The notes under the pieces are model-generated. The model saw nothing but the letters and a program-made list of their open reading frames with translations, did no database searches and was not told the DNA's origin. This document shows, piece by piece, positions 55,598-64,000 of a DNA stretch of 64,000 bases. Position 1 is the first letter of the stretch; the number at the start of each line of letters is the position of its first letter. Origin of the DNA: a virus; the IMG/VR virus record IMGVR_UViG_3300047476_002143, positions 1 through 64,000 of that record. The stretch is one strand, 5' to 3'. The translations under genes and the position numbers were made by a program.

Positions 55598-57430
55598 ATG
55601 GCGGATAACAATTTAACAGTTTGGCAACGATTAGGACAAGCATTCGGACCTAACTCACTTTTGGGTCAGGATTATCCTACGTTCAAATTTGATAAAAAAG
55701 AGTTATTAAGAACTCAAGATAGGGCAACATACGAAAGAGAAAAACTACAGGCACAACAAACATATTACATTGCAAATCAATGGGCTAAGATTGAAAATAA
55801 CCTTTACTCCCAAGCCATATATTACGAACCGTCAAGATTATCTGCAACATACGATTATGAATCGATGGAGTATACTCCAGAAATATCGGCAGCATTAGAC
55901 ATATATGCGGAAGAATCCACAACAGTTAATGAAGATGGGTTTATGCTCCAAATTTATTCGGAATCAAAAAGAATCAAAGCGGTATTAGCCGATTTATTCA
56001 ATAACACATTGGACATCAATACAAACTTACCAATGTGGACAAGAAACACATGTAAGTATGGAGATAACTTTGTTTATTTGAAACTTGACCCTGAAAAAGG
56101 TATTGTCGGTTGTCAACAATTACCAAACATAGAAATTGAAAGACATGAAATCGGAATGATGGAAAAAACTCCTGTGGTTCCGGGCAAAACAGAAGCAAAA
56201 AGGCAGTTGACCTTCGAGTGGAAAACAAAACAAATGACATTCCAAACATGGGAAATCTCTCATTTCAGACTTCTCGGGGATGACAGAAAACTACCGTATG
56301 GTACTTCAATGTTAGAAAAAGCAAGAAGAACGTGGAAACAACTATTGCTATCTGAAGATGCTATGATGATTTATAGAACGTCAAGAGCACCTGAAAGAAG
56401 AGTATTTAAAGTTTTTGTTGGGAATATGAATGATGATGACGTTGAGGCATATGTAAACAGGGTTGCGGATAAATTTAAGAGACAACAAGTTATAGACTCT
56501 AAGACAGGAAATGTTGATATGAGATTCAACCAAATGGCGGTTGACCAAGATTATTTTATTCCTGTGAGGGACCCATCAACTCCATCACCAATAGAAACCT
56601 TGCCAGGTGCAACAAACCTTTCTGAAATAGCCGACATCGAGTATATTCAGAAAAAATTATTGACAGCACTTAGAGTTCCAAAAGCGTTTTTAGGATTCGA
56701 GGAAGTGGTGGGTGATGGTAAAAATCTCTCATTGCAAGACATACGTTTTGCGAGAACTATTAATAGAATTCAAAAAAGTATGATTCAAGAACTTAACAAA
56801 GTTGCAATCATACATTTATTTTTATTAGGTTTTGAAGATGAAATAGATAACTTCACACTAGGACTGACAAATCCATCCACACAAGCAGATTTACTCAAAA
56901 TAGATGTTTGGAAGGAGAAAGTCTTACTATATAAAGACTTGGTAATGGACCCTGGAAACGGTATTGCCGCCACCTCTTCTACCTGGGCTAAAAAACATAT
57001 ATTCAATTTCTCGGATGATGAAATTAGAACTGACTTACTACAACAAAGATTGGAAAGAGCCATAGGTGAAGAATTGAAACAAACACCAACAGTAATTAGC
57101 AAAACAGGTTTATTCGACAATATAGATAAGCTTTATGGTCAGGCAAGTGGTGGTACAGTTACTTCATCTAACGAAACACCTATGAGTGGTGGTTTAGAAC
57201 CTCTAAGCCCTGATTTTGGTGCTGAAGGGGGTGAAGAGCCTACGCCTCCGCCGCCACCTCCACCTGGAGGTGAAGGAGAAGCATCTGTAACTCCAGAATC
57301 AAAAATTGAAAGATTAAATATTTTGGTTGAAAATAATGTATTAGAAGGTCAAAGTTTCATAAACTTGAGTCAAGGGAGAGATTCTTTGGGAGAAATTGAC
57401 AAAGAACTTGATAAGTTATTAAATCTCTAA
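55598..57430 (+). CDS. Portal protein (T4 gp20-like)
   Basis: A 610-residue portal vertex protein: YYEPSRLSATYDYESMEYTPEISAALDIYAEEST near residue 75, RAPERRVFKVFVGNM, RQQVIDSKTGNVDMRFNQMAVDQDYFIPVR and RVPKAFLGFEE, as in T4 gp20. It forms the dodecameric DNA channel with the terminase. The C-terminal tail has a Pro-rich stretch (EPTPPPPPPPGGEGE). It is preceded by terL and followed by unknown and protease genes, the T4 order. Confidence 0.93.
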   Translation: MADNNLTVWQRLGQAFGPNSLLGQDYPTFKFDKKELLRTQDRATYEREKLQAQQTYYIANQWAKIENNLYSQAIYYEPSRLSATYDYESMEYTPEISAALDIYAEESTTVNEDGFMLQIYSESKRIKAVLADLFNNTLDINTNLPMWTRNTCKYGDNFVYLKLDPEKGIVGCQQLPNIEIERHEIGMMEKTPVVPGKTEAKRQLTFEWKTKQMTFQTWEISHFRLLGDDRKLPYGTSMLEKARRTWKQLLLSEDAMMIYRTSRAPERRVFKVFVGNMNDDDVEAYVNRVADKFKRQQVIDSKTGNVDMRFNQMAVDQDYFIPVRDPSTPSPIETLPGATNLSEIADIEYIQKKLLTALRVPKAFLGFEEVVGDGKNLSLQDIRFARTINRIQKSMIQELNKVAIIHLFLLGFEDEIDNFTLGLTNPSTQADLLKIDVWKEKVLLYKDLVMDPGNGIAATSSTWAKKHIFNFSDDEIRTDLLQQRLERAIGEELKQTPTVISKTGLFDNIDKLYGQASGGTVTSSNETPMSGGLEPLSPDFGAEGGEEPTPPPPPPPGGEGEASVTPESKIERLNILVENNVLEGQSFINLSQGRDSLGEIDKELDKLLNL

Positions 57431-57460
57431 TATTTATATTCAAATTAAATAAAATTTTAT

Positions 57461-58165
57461 ATGACATTCGGTTTAATAAAGTCCATAATAGAAGAGAATC
57501 TCTTAGAGTCTTACAAAGATGAAAAATCATTCAAAAGAGCAATGAATGAGTTCAAACAAAATATTTTGAACAATAAAGATATTTCCAAAGTTTATGCTTT
57601 GTATGATGAACTTTCTAAACCACAAGGTCTGTCTGTAGACGATGCAAAAGACTACTTGTCTGAGGGAATTTCGGTAATTCAAAAGTTACTCGAAAAAATT
57701 AAGCTTCCAAAAGTTATTGGTGAGTCTAAGGTTATTAACAAATATAAACTTATTGATGACTTAGTTTACCTAAATAATGTTTCTAACTTATTCGAAAGAG
57801 TGGAAATAAAAAAACAAATTATTAAAAATTTACAAGGAAAATCAAAAATTTCTGAAGGTCACATCAATCTACCGATAAGTAGCATGGTTAAAATTGCAAA
57901 TCAAACTATTAATAGTTATATCGATGGGTTAGATGAAGAATCAAAGAAAGAATTCTTTGAAATTATTAAAGAAGATAATTCTACCTTAGAAAGTAAATTT
58001 GTATCACTAAAGGAAATGGCGCTTGCAAAATTAGTACCTTTAGCAGAACTACAAAATGACAATGATACTAAAAATAAAATCGAAGAGACAATTAAAAAAA
58101 TAGAAGAAGATACATTTAGTCAACTTAACTTTTTGAAGTTGAAAAAACTACATCAGTCTCTCTAA
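57461..58165 (+). CDS. Helical head-region protein, unknown function
   Basis: A 234-residue, almost entirely helical protein (MTFGLIKSIIEENLLESYKD). It lies between portal and prohead protease, where T4 carries small head-core genes (gp67, gp68). That positional analogy is the only clue. TATTTAT precedes it by 23 bases. It converges with the bS21 gene. Confidence 0.6.
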   Translation: MTFGLIKSIIEENLLESYKDEKSFKRAMNEFKQNILNNKDISKVYALYDELSKPQGLSVDDAKDYLSEGISVIQKLLEKIKLPKVIGESKVINKYKLIDDLVYLNNVSNLFERVEIKKQIIKNLQGKSKISEGHINLPISSMVKIANQTINSYIDGLDEESKKEFFEIIKEDNSTLESKFVSLKEMALAKLVPLAELQNDNDTKNKIEETIKKIEEDTFSQLNFLKLKKLHQSL

Positions 58166-58347
58166 GAATTTTTAATTTTTTGTGTATAAACCGCTTTTAA
58201 AATCTGTTTTCTTTTGATTACAGATTTTTTTGTATACTCCTTTTTGTCATGCAATTTTTGTTGTTGCTTGGTTTTTATAACCTTAGACTTGAGTACTTTG
58301 AGGGCTCTTTCGATACTATCTTTTCCTTTTATTTCAACAATTAACAT
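58162..58347 (-). CDS. rpsU: Ribosomal protein bS21
   Basis: A 61-residue basic protein: MLIVEIKGKDSIERALKVLK, then KKEYTKKSVIKRKQILKAVYTQK. It matches bS21 of the small ribosomal subunit in length, in DSIERALK and in K(K/P)SVIKRKQ. bS21 sits near the 16S 3' end and affects start-site choice. It is the only minus-strand gene in the head module and has no obvious Shine-Dalgarno sequence. A GATATTTG sequence upstream may be a host-type promoter. Ribosomal bS21 has been reported from other phages. Confidence 0.9.
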   Translation of the reverse strand: MLIVEIKGKDSIERALKVLKSKVIKTKQQQKLHDKKEYTKKSVIKRKQILKAVYTQKIKNS

Positions 58348-58465
58348 ATATTACAAATATCGCGAATTATACAAAACTTTGACTAACAGTTTATAATGTG
58401 TTATGTTTATAAAAAAAATAAACTAAGTAATATGAAACTGAATGAAAAAAGGGAAAAGTGTGAAA

Positions 58466-58870
58466 ATGAACTTGTCATCATCTTTTAAATCTATGTATGG
58501 TACGGTAGATTCTAAAAATTTGAAATCATTATATATAAACATACAATCTTGGGTTTTACCAAAAACAGAATTAGATAATTGGAACAGAGTTGTTTGTAAC
58601 CTAAGTAGAGAACTAAAACACACAGTATTTGATTCCATAGATACTTCAGTTTTTGTAAAGAACACAATCGTCGATTTGGACCTGAGAACTAGTGGAATTT
58701 GTTCAGGAAAAAAATCATTTTTTAATTTAGAAATCAATCTTTTTTTAGAGAAACAAGTAGATTTCAAATCATCAGAATTAAAGGATTCAATCAAAAAAAT
58801 TGTCAGAAACATCCAAAAAACAAACATAATTAACAACGACTATTTCGAATTTTCTATAACTAAAAAGTAA
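58466..58870 (+). CDS. Conserved head-region protein, unknown function
   Basis: A 134-residue protein from the ATG at 58466 (MNLSSSFKSMYGTVDSKNLK). It contains INIQSWVLPKTELDNWNRVV and IVDLDLRTSGICSGKKSFFNLE, a pattern I recognise from head-gene clusters of T4-like phages of Bacteroidota. Function unknown. Confidence 0.72.
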   Translation: MNLSSSFKSMYGTVDSKNLKSLYINIQSWVLPKTELDNWNRVVCNLSRELKHTVFDSIDTSVFVKNTIVDLDLRTSGICSGKKSFFNLEINLFLEKQVDFKSSELKDSIKKIVRNIQKTNIINNDYFEFSITKK

Positions 58871-58918
58871 AAATCATAAACTATTCTTTAATTGAAATAT
58901 TTATTTAAAAAAAAGTTA

Positions 58919-59641
58919 ATGGAAAAAAAATTAAGAATCCTCGAAGCCCACGAAGTAGGACATGGAATATTGATAGAAATGGATGCTGGATTTGTTTCTC
59001 CTGTTTCAGGTGAAAATCTAAAATTTATAAAAGAAGGTAAACAATTTGATTATAGAAACCCTTTCGAATTTTATGCGGTTCTACAAAAATACGACACACC
59101 AAATAGAAATGGTAGAACCTATTCTGAAAAGATTTTAAAGAGAGAATCAGAAAAATATAAGACATTAATCGAAAAGGGATTGGCTACTTCAGAATTAAAT
59201 CACCCTGAGTCATCTCTGATTGATTTAGACAGGGTATCTCACGCAATAACTGATATATGGTGGGATAAAAATATCTTGATGGGAAAACTAAAATTATTAA
59301 CTTCCCCAGGTTTTCATGAAAGAGGTATTGTGACGACAAAGGGAGATATTGCCGCAAATCTATTGAGACAAGGGGTTACTTTGGGTATATCATCAAGGGG
59401 TGTTGGTTCTCTGAAAAAGGTTGGAGACAGAAACGAAGTACAAGATGATTTTGAATTGATTTGTTTCGACTTAGTTTCTTCACCTTCTACACCTGGGGCA
59501 TATCTTTTTGACGATGTTAGTGAAAGAGAAAAATATGACGAGAACTTGGATGAAGAAAGAAAGATTAGAATGGGTACGGAACCAAAACTTAACCAGTCTA
59601 TTGATTTAATGAAAAAATTAACCGATTATTTGTCAAAATAA
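58919..59641 (+). CDS. Prohead protease (T4 gp21-like)
   Basis: A 240-residue serine protease of the T4 gp21 family. The catalytic His95 is in SELNHPES and the Ser in LGISSRGVGS (about residue 158); an acidic partner lies in DFELICFDLVS. YDTPNRNGRTYSEKIL is the conserved N-terminal strand. It matures the prohead by cutting scaffold and internal proteins after (L/I)xE in T4. The ATG at 58919 follows TATTTAT by 14 bases. Several proteins in this window carry [LIV]xE-Q near their N-termini and could be substrates. Confidence 0.92.
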   Translation: MEKKLRILEAHEVGHGILIEMDAGFVSPVSGENLKFIKEGKQFDYRNPFEFYAVLQKYDTPNRNGRTYSEKILKRESEKYKTLIEKGLATSELNHPESSLIDLDRVSHAITDIWWDKNILMGKLKLLTSPGFHERGIVTTKGDIAANLLRQGVTLGISSRGVGSLKKVGDRNEVQDDFELICFDLVSSPSTPGAYLFDDVSEREKYDENLDEERKIRMGTEPKLNQSIDLMKKLTDYLSK

Positions 59642-59646
59642 TCAGT

Positions 59647-59859
59647 ATGGATGAGAAATATTTTGTTGCGAAAGTAACATATGATTTACCTGATGATAAT
59701 ACAGGTAAAGTAAAAAAAATTAGAGAAGAAAAACTTGTTAAAGGTTATTCTGTAACAGATGTTGAAGCAAAAGTTACAAAAAAATATGAAAGTTTTTCTT
59801 ATGATTGGAGAATAACTTCAGTTTCAGAAAGTAAAATTGATGAAGTTATCGAAGATTAA
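59647..59859 (+). CDS. Small conserved head-region protein
   Basis: A 70-residue protein (MDEKYFVAKVTYDLPDDNTG) ending DYDWRI-like strand ITSVSESKIDEVIED. Similar small proteins follow the prohead protease in related phages. Function unknown. A strong terminator follows. Confidence 0.65.
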   Translation: MDEKYFVAKVTYDLPDDNTGKVKKIREEKLVKGYSVTDVEAKVTKKYESFSYDWRITSVSESKIDEVIED

Positions 59860-59865
59860 AAATTT

Positions 59866-59894
59866 AAAAGTGGTCAATTTCGACCACTTTTTTT
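59866..59894 (+). terminator. Rho-independent terminator
   Basis: Stem AAAAGTGGTC/GACCACTTTT with a six-base loop and T run. Confidence 0.88.
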
Positions 59895-59959
59895 ATGCCC
59901 TGTAATTAATAATTTATTGAAAATAACCATTTAATACAAACTTTTTTAAACAATGGAAC

Positions 59960-59966
59960 TATTTAT
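59960..59966 (+). promoter_or_regulatory. TATTTAT phage promoter motif
   Basis: TATTTAT 20 bases before the scaffold start at 59987. Confidence 0.45.
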
Positions 59967-59986
59967 TGTTTAAAATAGGAAAAACT

Positions 59987-61462
59987 ATGCAAGAAAATAA
60001 GAATCTTGTTGAAGAGGCACTCATTCAAATGAAAAATGTTGAAGAAGCTATTGCCGAAAATGCAAAAGGAATACTTGCTTCTACTATGAAGGAAGAAATC
60101 AGCCAATTAGTAAAAGAATCTCTTTCTGAACAAGAAGAGTTGGATTTAGACGCAGATGTTGACATGGCATCGGCAGATGACGATGATGATACAGATGTAT
60201 CTATTGACGCTGATATGACTTCTGACGACGACTCAGATGAAATGGAGGTAGATATGGATATGGATGTTGATTCTGATAATCCAATCGATTTATCTGATGC
60301 ATCCGACGAGTTTATTTTGAAAGTATTTAAGTCTATGGGTGAAGATGACGGCATCATCGTAAAAAAAGACGGTGACGACATTCATTTAACTGACAACAAT
60401 ACTGACTCAGAATATCTTGTTAAAAACTTAGGTGAATCTGAAGAAGAAAATTATGAAAATATGGAATACAACGAACAAGAAGACGAAGATGTTCAAGACG
60501 TAATAGACGCTATTTTCTCAGACAGTTCTGACGTTTCTGATGATTCAGGTTCGGACGAAGTTATGGATGACGAAGATGAAGTTGTTTATGAAATTGAATT
60601 TACTGAAGACGATGATTCTGACGATGAAATCGAAGAGTCTGAAGAAATGGACGAATCTGATGATATGGATGAGTCTGAAGAAATGGACGAATCTGATGAT
60701 ATGGATGAGTCTGAAGAAATGGACGAAGAAAATTGGCAGATGGACGAATCTTATAGTCATAAGAAGTCAAAAAAAGTAGAAACAAAAGAAAGTAAAATGT
60801 CCGTTAAACCTAAAGGTGTTGGAATGGGTAAAGCTAAATTCTCTTATAAGAAATCATCAGGTGGTTTCAGTGAGGACAAAAAAGAAGGTCCTAAAACTAT
60901 GGGAACTGGCAAAGCTAAATTCGAATACAAGAAAGGTGAAAACATGGAAGGGGATAACAAAATTGTTAAGAAATCTGAAACAAAAGAAGCTGCTAGAACT
61001 TTAGGATTCGGTCCTAAAAAAGGAGCTTTGAGAAAAGGTATCACAAACAATAGAAATATGATGGAGTCCCTAGAAACAGAAGTTAGTTCTTTGAGAGAAA
61101 AGAATGAAGAGTACAGAAAGGCATTGAATGTATTTAGAGAAAAACTCAACGAAGTTGCAATTTTTAACTCTAATCTAGCATATGCTACAAGACTTTTCAC
61201 TGAACACTCAACAACTAAAAAAGAAAAAATAAACATTCTTAGAAGATTCGACGATGTTGATTCACTTAAAGAGTCTAAAGGACTTTATAAAGTTATCAAA
61301 GAAGAATTGACTAAGACTGAAACAAAATCAATAAATGAATCTGTTGGTAACAAATTGACAAAATCTGTACAATCAGGTTCATCAACTACTTTAATCGAAA
61401 GTAAAACATATGAAAATCCTCAATTCATGAGAATTAAGGACTTGATTACTAAGATTAGGTAA
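59987..61462 (+). CDS. Acidic prohead core/scaffold protein (gp22 position)
   Basis: A 491-residue protein in the gp22 scaffold position before the capsid gene. Residues 45-90 and 150-260 are almost all Asp, Glu, Ser and Met, with a 12-residue tandem repeat (ESEEMDESDDMD). The C-terminal half is basic then coiled coil (SLREKNEEYRKALNVFREKLNEV). Near the N-terminus ESLSEQEEL carries an [LIV]xEQ site. The ATG at 59987 is preferred over the TTG at 59966. Confidence 0.8.
   Translation: MQENKNLVEEALIQMKNVEEAIAENAKGILASTMKEEISQLVKESLSEQEELDLDADVDMASADDDDDTDVSIDADMTSDDDSDEMEVDMDMDVDSDNPIDLSDASDEFILKVFKSMGEDDGIIVKKDGDDIHLTDNNTDSEYLVKNLGESEEENYENMEYNEQEDEDVQDVIDAIFSDSSDVSDDSGSDEVMDDEDEVVYEIEFTEDDDSDDEIEESEEMDESDDMDESEEMDESDDMDESEEMDEENWQMDESYSHKKSKKVETKESKMSVKPKGVGMGKAKFSYKKSSGGFSEDKKEGPKTMGTGKAKFEYKKGENMEGDNKIVKKSETKEAARTLGFGPKKGALRKGITNNRNMMESLETEVSSLREKNEEYRKALNVFREKLNEVAIFNSNLAYATRLFTEHSTTKKEKINILRRFDDVDSLKESKGLYKVIKEELTKTETKSINESVGNKLTKSVQSGSSTTLIESKTYENPQFMRIKDLITKIR
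60635..60727 (+). repeat. 36-bp tandem repeat inside the scaffold gene
   Basis: Two full copies (60635-60670, 60671-60706) and a partial third of a 36-base unit encoding ESEEMDESDDMD. The copies are identical at the DNA level, so the repeat arose recently or is kept by slippage. Confidence 0.9.
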
Positions 61463-61499
61463 AAAAATAAATAAACAAGAAAAAAATAAAATTCACAAA

Positions 61500-63305
61500 A
61501 TGGGAGCTTTATTAGAATCAGGTCTTGTTGGTAACATCGGTCTTAAGCACCTTAAAGTTATCAAAGAAGACACAATCAGCAAATGGGATGGCCTAGGTTT
61601 CTTAGAGGGACTTAAAGGTCACATGAAAGAGAACGTGGCTCAACTTTATGAGAACCAAGCGTCTCACTTAATTAACGAAGCATCAACTACAGCAGACTCA
61701 GGTGCTTTCGAAACAGTTGTATTTCCAATTATCAGAAGAGTATTCTCTAAGTTATTGGCTAACGACATCGTATCTGTACAAGCAATGAACTTACCTATTG
61801 GTAAATTGTTCTATTTCGTACCTCAAATTCAGAATTACCAAAATGCTGCAAATCAGCACTACGCACCTTACGGAGCACCGAACGGTCCTTCTGACCCTAA
61901 CTCAGGTTACGATTGGAACCAAGGAAGGGACCTTTATGATAGATTTTATGAAGGTAATGAACCAGCATTAGACCCTCCAGGTCTTTTTGATTATTCTAAA
62001 GGTCAGTTTTCTGCTATCACAGGTGATGCAGTAACTGCGGTTTGGAATAGTTCAACACTCAACCTTACTCCTTCTGGTTATACAGCAGGTGATGGTCCTG
62101 ACGCAGGTGCTTATAGAAAGGTATTGATTGTTATGTCAGGTTTCGCTCAAGTAGCGGCTGGTAAGTTAATCGGTCCAGATGGTAACCCAATCGACAACGA
62201 ATCTTTCTTGTCTGATTTGACTATCTACGGTTCTTCTGCAAACGCTTACACATCAGGTAACACATCTAACCCTTATCTTTTCAGAGTTGTAACTCAAAGA
62301 TATGGTAAAGGTATCGTTCAGTATGGTAACAATAACGTTGAAGCTATATTCCCAGATTCGAAAACAGGTGGTGGATACTATGACAACATCTGTGACGTTA
62401 ATGGACTTATCTATTTAGAGGTTGACCTTCAAGTACCATGTACTGTAGGACAAAATTCTCTTGATGGTTATTCTGGTTCAACTTTCGAATCTACAGCGGG
62501 AATCAACAACGCGTTTGTACCTGTTTACAGAATCTACAAGAATCTTGAATTCGAAGACAGAATTGGTGAGGTTTCTTTCGACCTTCAGTCTGTAACAGTT
62601 TCTGTAACTGAAAGAAAATTAAGAGCACAATGGTCACCAGAAATGGCACAAGACGTTGCAGCTTTCCACAACATCGACGCTGAAGCTGAATTGACAGCTT
62701 TATTGTCTGAGCAAGTTGCTGCTGAAATCGATAGAGAAATCTTGAGAGACCTTAGAAAAGGTGCAGCTTGGAACTTGAGATGGGACTACAACGGTTGGAA
62801 GAGATTAGGAAACCAAGCGGTTCCTTATACTCAGAAAGACTGGAACCAAACTCTTATCACTGCAATCAACCAAATTTCAGCTCAAATCCATAAGTCTACT
62901 CTTAGAGGTGGCGCTAACTGGATTGTTGTATCTTCTGAAATCAGTGCAATCTTTGATGACTTGGAGTATTTCCACGTTTCAAACGCAGCTCCTGAACAAG
63001 ACCAATACAACATGGGTATCGAAAGAATCGGTACACTTGCAGGTAGATATCAAGTTTACAGAGACCCTTACTTCCCAGCTAACCAAGTTCTTCTTGGTCA
63101 CAAAGGAACGTCTCTTCTTGACACTGGTTACATTTACGCACCATATGTACCTTTACAACTTACTCCAACAATGTACAATCCATTCAACTTCACACCTATC
63201 AAGGGTATCATGACAAGATACGCTAAGAAAATGGTTAACAACCGTTTCTATGGTAGAATCACAGTTGATGGTGTAAGAACATTCGATTTGAGAGAGTTGA
63301 GATAA
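61500..63305 (+). CDS. Major capsid protein (T4 gp23-like)
   Basis: A 601-residue protein in the T4 gp23 position. Recognisable segments are DTISKWDGLGFLEGLKG at the start and ADSGAFETVVFPIIRRVFSKLLANDIVSVQ. Later come DLQSVTVSVTERKLRAQWSPEMAQD, EAELTALLSEQVAAEIDREIL and VYRDPYFPANQVLLGHKG. It is long for the family because of an insertion near residues 180-330. Codon choice is visibly biased (AAC, TTC, ATC), as expected for the most abundant virion protein. A strong terminator follows. Confidence 0.95.
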   Translation: MGALLESGLVGNIGLKHLKVIKEDTISKWDGLGFLEGLKGHMKENVAQLYENQASHLINEASTTADSGAFETVVFPIIRRVFSKLLANDIVSVQAMNLPIGKLFYFVPQIQNYQNAANQHYAPYGAPNGPSDPNSGYDWNQGRDLYDRFYEGNEPALDPPGLFDYSKGQFSAITGDAVTAVWNSSTLNLTPSGYTAGDGPDAGAYRKVLIVMSGFAQVAAGKLIGPDGNPIDNESFLSDLTIYGSSANAYTSGNTSNPYLFRVVTQRYGKGIVQYGNNNVEAIFPDSKTGGGYYDNICDVNGLIYLEVDLQVPCTVGQNSLDGYSGSTFESTAGINNAFVPVYRIYKNLEFEDRIGEVSFDLQSVTVSVTERKLRAQWSPEMAQDVAAFHNIDAEAELTALLSEQVAAEIDREILRDLRKGAAWNLRWDYNGWKRLGNQAVPYTQKDWNQTLITAINQISAQIHKSTLRGGANWIVVSSEISAIFDDLEYFHVSNAAPEQDQYNMGIERIGTLAGRYQVYRDPYFPANQVLLGHKGTSLLDTGYIYAPYVPLQLTPTMYNPFNFTPIKGIMTRYAKKMVNNRFYGRITVDGVRTFDLRELR

Positions 63306-63325
63306 TATGGTCTGAACCAAAATAT

Positions 63326-63353
63326 AAAGGGTCCCTTTTGGGACCCTTTTTTA
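63326..63353 (+). terminator. Terminator after the capsid gene
   Basis: Perfect stem AAAGGGTCCC-TTTT-GGGACCCTTT with T6. Confidence 0.9.
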
Positions 63354-63363
63354 TTGTTCTAAA

Positions 63364-63370
63364 TATTTAT
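63364..63370 (+). promoter_or_regulatory. TATTTAT phage promoter motif
   Basis: TATTTAT ten bases before the ATG at 63381. Confidence 0.5.
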
Positions 63371-63380
63371 AATAAAAAAT

Positions 63381-64000
63381 ATGATTACTCAATCTTGGAA
63401 TATTAATGAGGAAGAAAAAAATCGTATACTACGATTACATGAAAACGCAACTAAAAATCATTATCTAACAGAACAATTTCAAACAAAAAATGTAGTTGAT
63501 TTCGGAAGTGTATTTCCTAGTGGAGAATATGAGTTGGGCTCTAAATTTTCCAATGAGGTGAATGATAAGGTTCAGGATATAGTAAGATTTATAAAAGGAA
63601 AAAATTTGAAGAGTGTTACAATTGAAATTGAGTCTGGTGAATCCAGAGTAACAAATCAGGCACCATTCACAACACCTGGCTCTTTAGCCGAAGCAAGGGC
63701 AAATTCTCTAAAATCTTATTTACAATCTGTTTTACCTAAACTGATAAACTTCAAACCGAATATAATTGTAAAACAACCAATAATTGGAAGTACTCCTTAC
63801 AAAATAGGTGACAATAAAGATGACCCAAGTTATACCAAAGAACAATTTGTAAGAGCAAATATTATATCTAATGCAGATACAGACATCGAACAAAGTTCTT
63901 CTGTCATGGAACCAATATACCTAAATAAAAGAATCGTTGCATTAATTAATACGAAGTCTAGAGATTCTAAATCAATTGCTTCCACAGGCAATATAGATAT
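63381..64000 (+). CDS. Virion-type protein with OmpA-like region, cut by window end
   Basis: An open frame of 206 residues running off the window. The N-terminus reads INEEEKNRILRLHENATKNH followed by YLTEQ, the clearest example of the [LIV]xEQ N-terminal segment. Further on SVTIEIESGESRVTNQ and LAEARANSLKSYLQSVLP look like the peptidoglycan-binding OmpA C-terminal fold (xxRAxxVxxYL). It may be an internal head or tail protein. The C-terminus is unknown. Confidence 0.7.
   Translation, partial: MITQSWNINEEEKNRILRLHENATKNHYLTEQFQTKNVVDFGSVFPSGEYELGSKFSNEVNDKVQDIVRFIKGKNLKSVTIEIESGESRVTNQAPFTTPGSLAEARANSLKSYLQSVLPKLINFKPNIIVKQPIIGSTPYKIGDNKDDPSYTKEQFVRANIISNADTDIEQSSSVMEPIYLNKRIVALINTKSRDSKSIASTGNID

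Noticed and set aside
60545-60760. Repetitive Phe/His-rich frame opposite the scaffold repeat
   Set aside because: Antisense shadow of the acidic tandem repeat.
1-64000. CRISPR arrays, IS elements or an integrase
   Set aside because: No regular repeat-spacer series, transposase or integrase gene was seen. The HNH genes are the only mobile elements supported.

Overview
This window reads as the genome of a large T4-related tailed phage (myovirus type) that infects a member of the Bacteroidota. The phage assignment rests on a T4-style head module in the usual order (terminase large subunit, portal, prohead protease, acidic scaffold, major capsid protein at 53.8-63.3 kb), dense small overlapping genes and a large tRNA array. 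The Bacteroidota assignment rests on TAnnTTTG promoter boxes, almost no Shine-Dalgarno sequences, lipoproteins of Bacteroidota type, and a TonB-receptor/Oar cassette of a kind otherwise typical of Bacteroidota hosts. The DNA is AT-rich throughout.

Layout. 0-9.2 kb, mostly minus strand: nucleotide and RNA metabolism, with a thymidylate synthase split in two by an HNH endonuclease gene, T4 RnlA-like RNA ligase, a P-loop kinase, metallophosphoesterase, glycosyltransferase, Smr protein and many small phage proteins. 9.3-15.6 kb, plus strand: acidic and hydrophobic proteins, probably virion or internal-head proteins, one with a peptidoglycan-binding domain. 15.6-17.0 kb, minus: ClpP, an HNH protein and a 30-residue gene. 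17.1-28.5 kb, plus: 19 recognised tRNAs and three tRNA-like elements mixed with small genes and structured non-coding spacers. One tRNA, Leu(UAA), is interrupted by a group I intron that carries an HNH gene. 28.6-34.8 kb: M23 endopeptidase, HAD phosphatase, a second glycosyltransferase, and Thr and Arg tRNAs. 34.9-42.2 kb, minus: DoxX-like protein, beta-helix lipoprotein, TonB-dependent receptor and Oar-like outer-membrane protein. 42.3-48.0 kb: tRNA-Glu, a structured RNA, a complete tmRNA, an M20-type peptidase, a ClpC-like unfoldase without N-domain, and an Hsp20 chaperone. 48-64 kb: KTSC protein, nucleotidyltransferase, then the head module, with a ribosomal protein bS21 gene on the opposite strand.

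How the parts may work together. tmRNA, ClpC (with an IGF loop for docking ClpP), ClpP, a tripeptidase-like M20 enzyme and Hsp20 look like a phage-borne pathway for ribosome rescue, tagging, unfolding, proteolysis and peptide recycling. RNA ligase, the kinase, the HAD protein and the tRNA array fit repair or replacement of tRNAs damaged by host defence. Two promoter classes are visible: host-like TAnnTTTG boxes (tRNAs, tmRNA, metabolic genes) and a phage motif TATTTAT placed 3-6 nt before the start codon of at least 14 genes, which would give nearly leaderless mRNAs. The second motif also exposes three very small genes. All functional calls come from reading motifs; no database search was possible.
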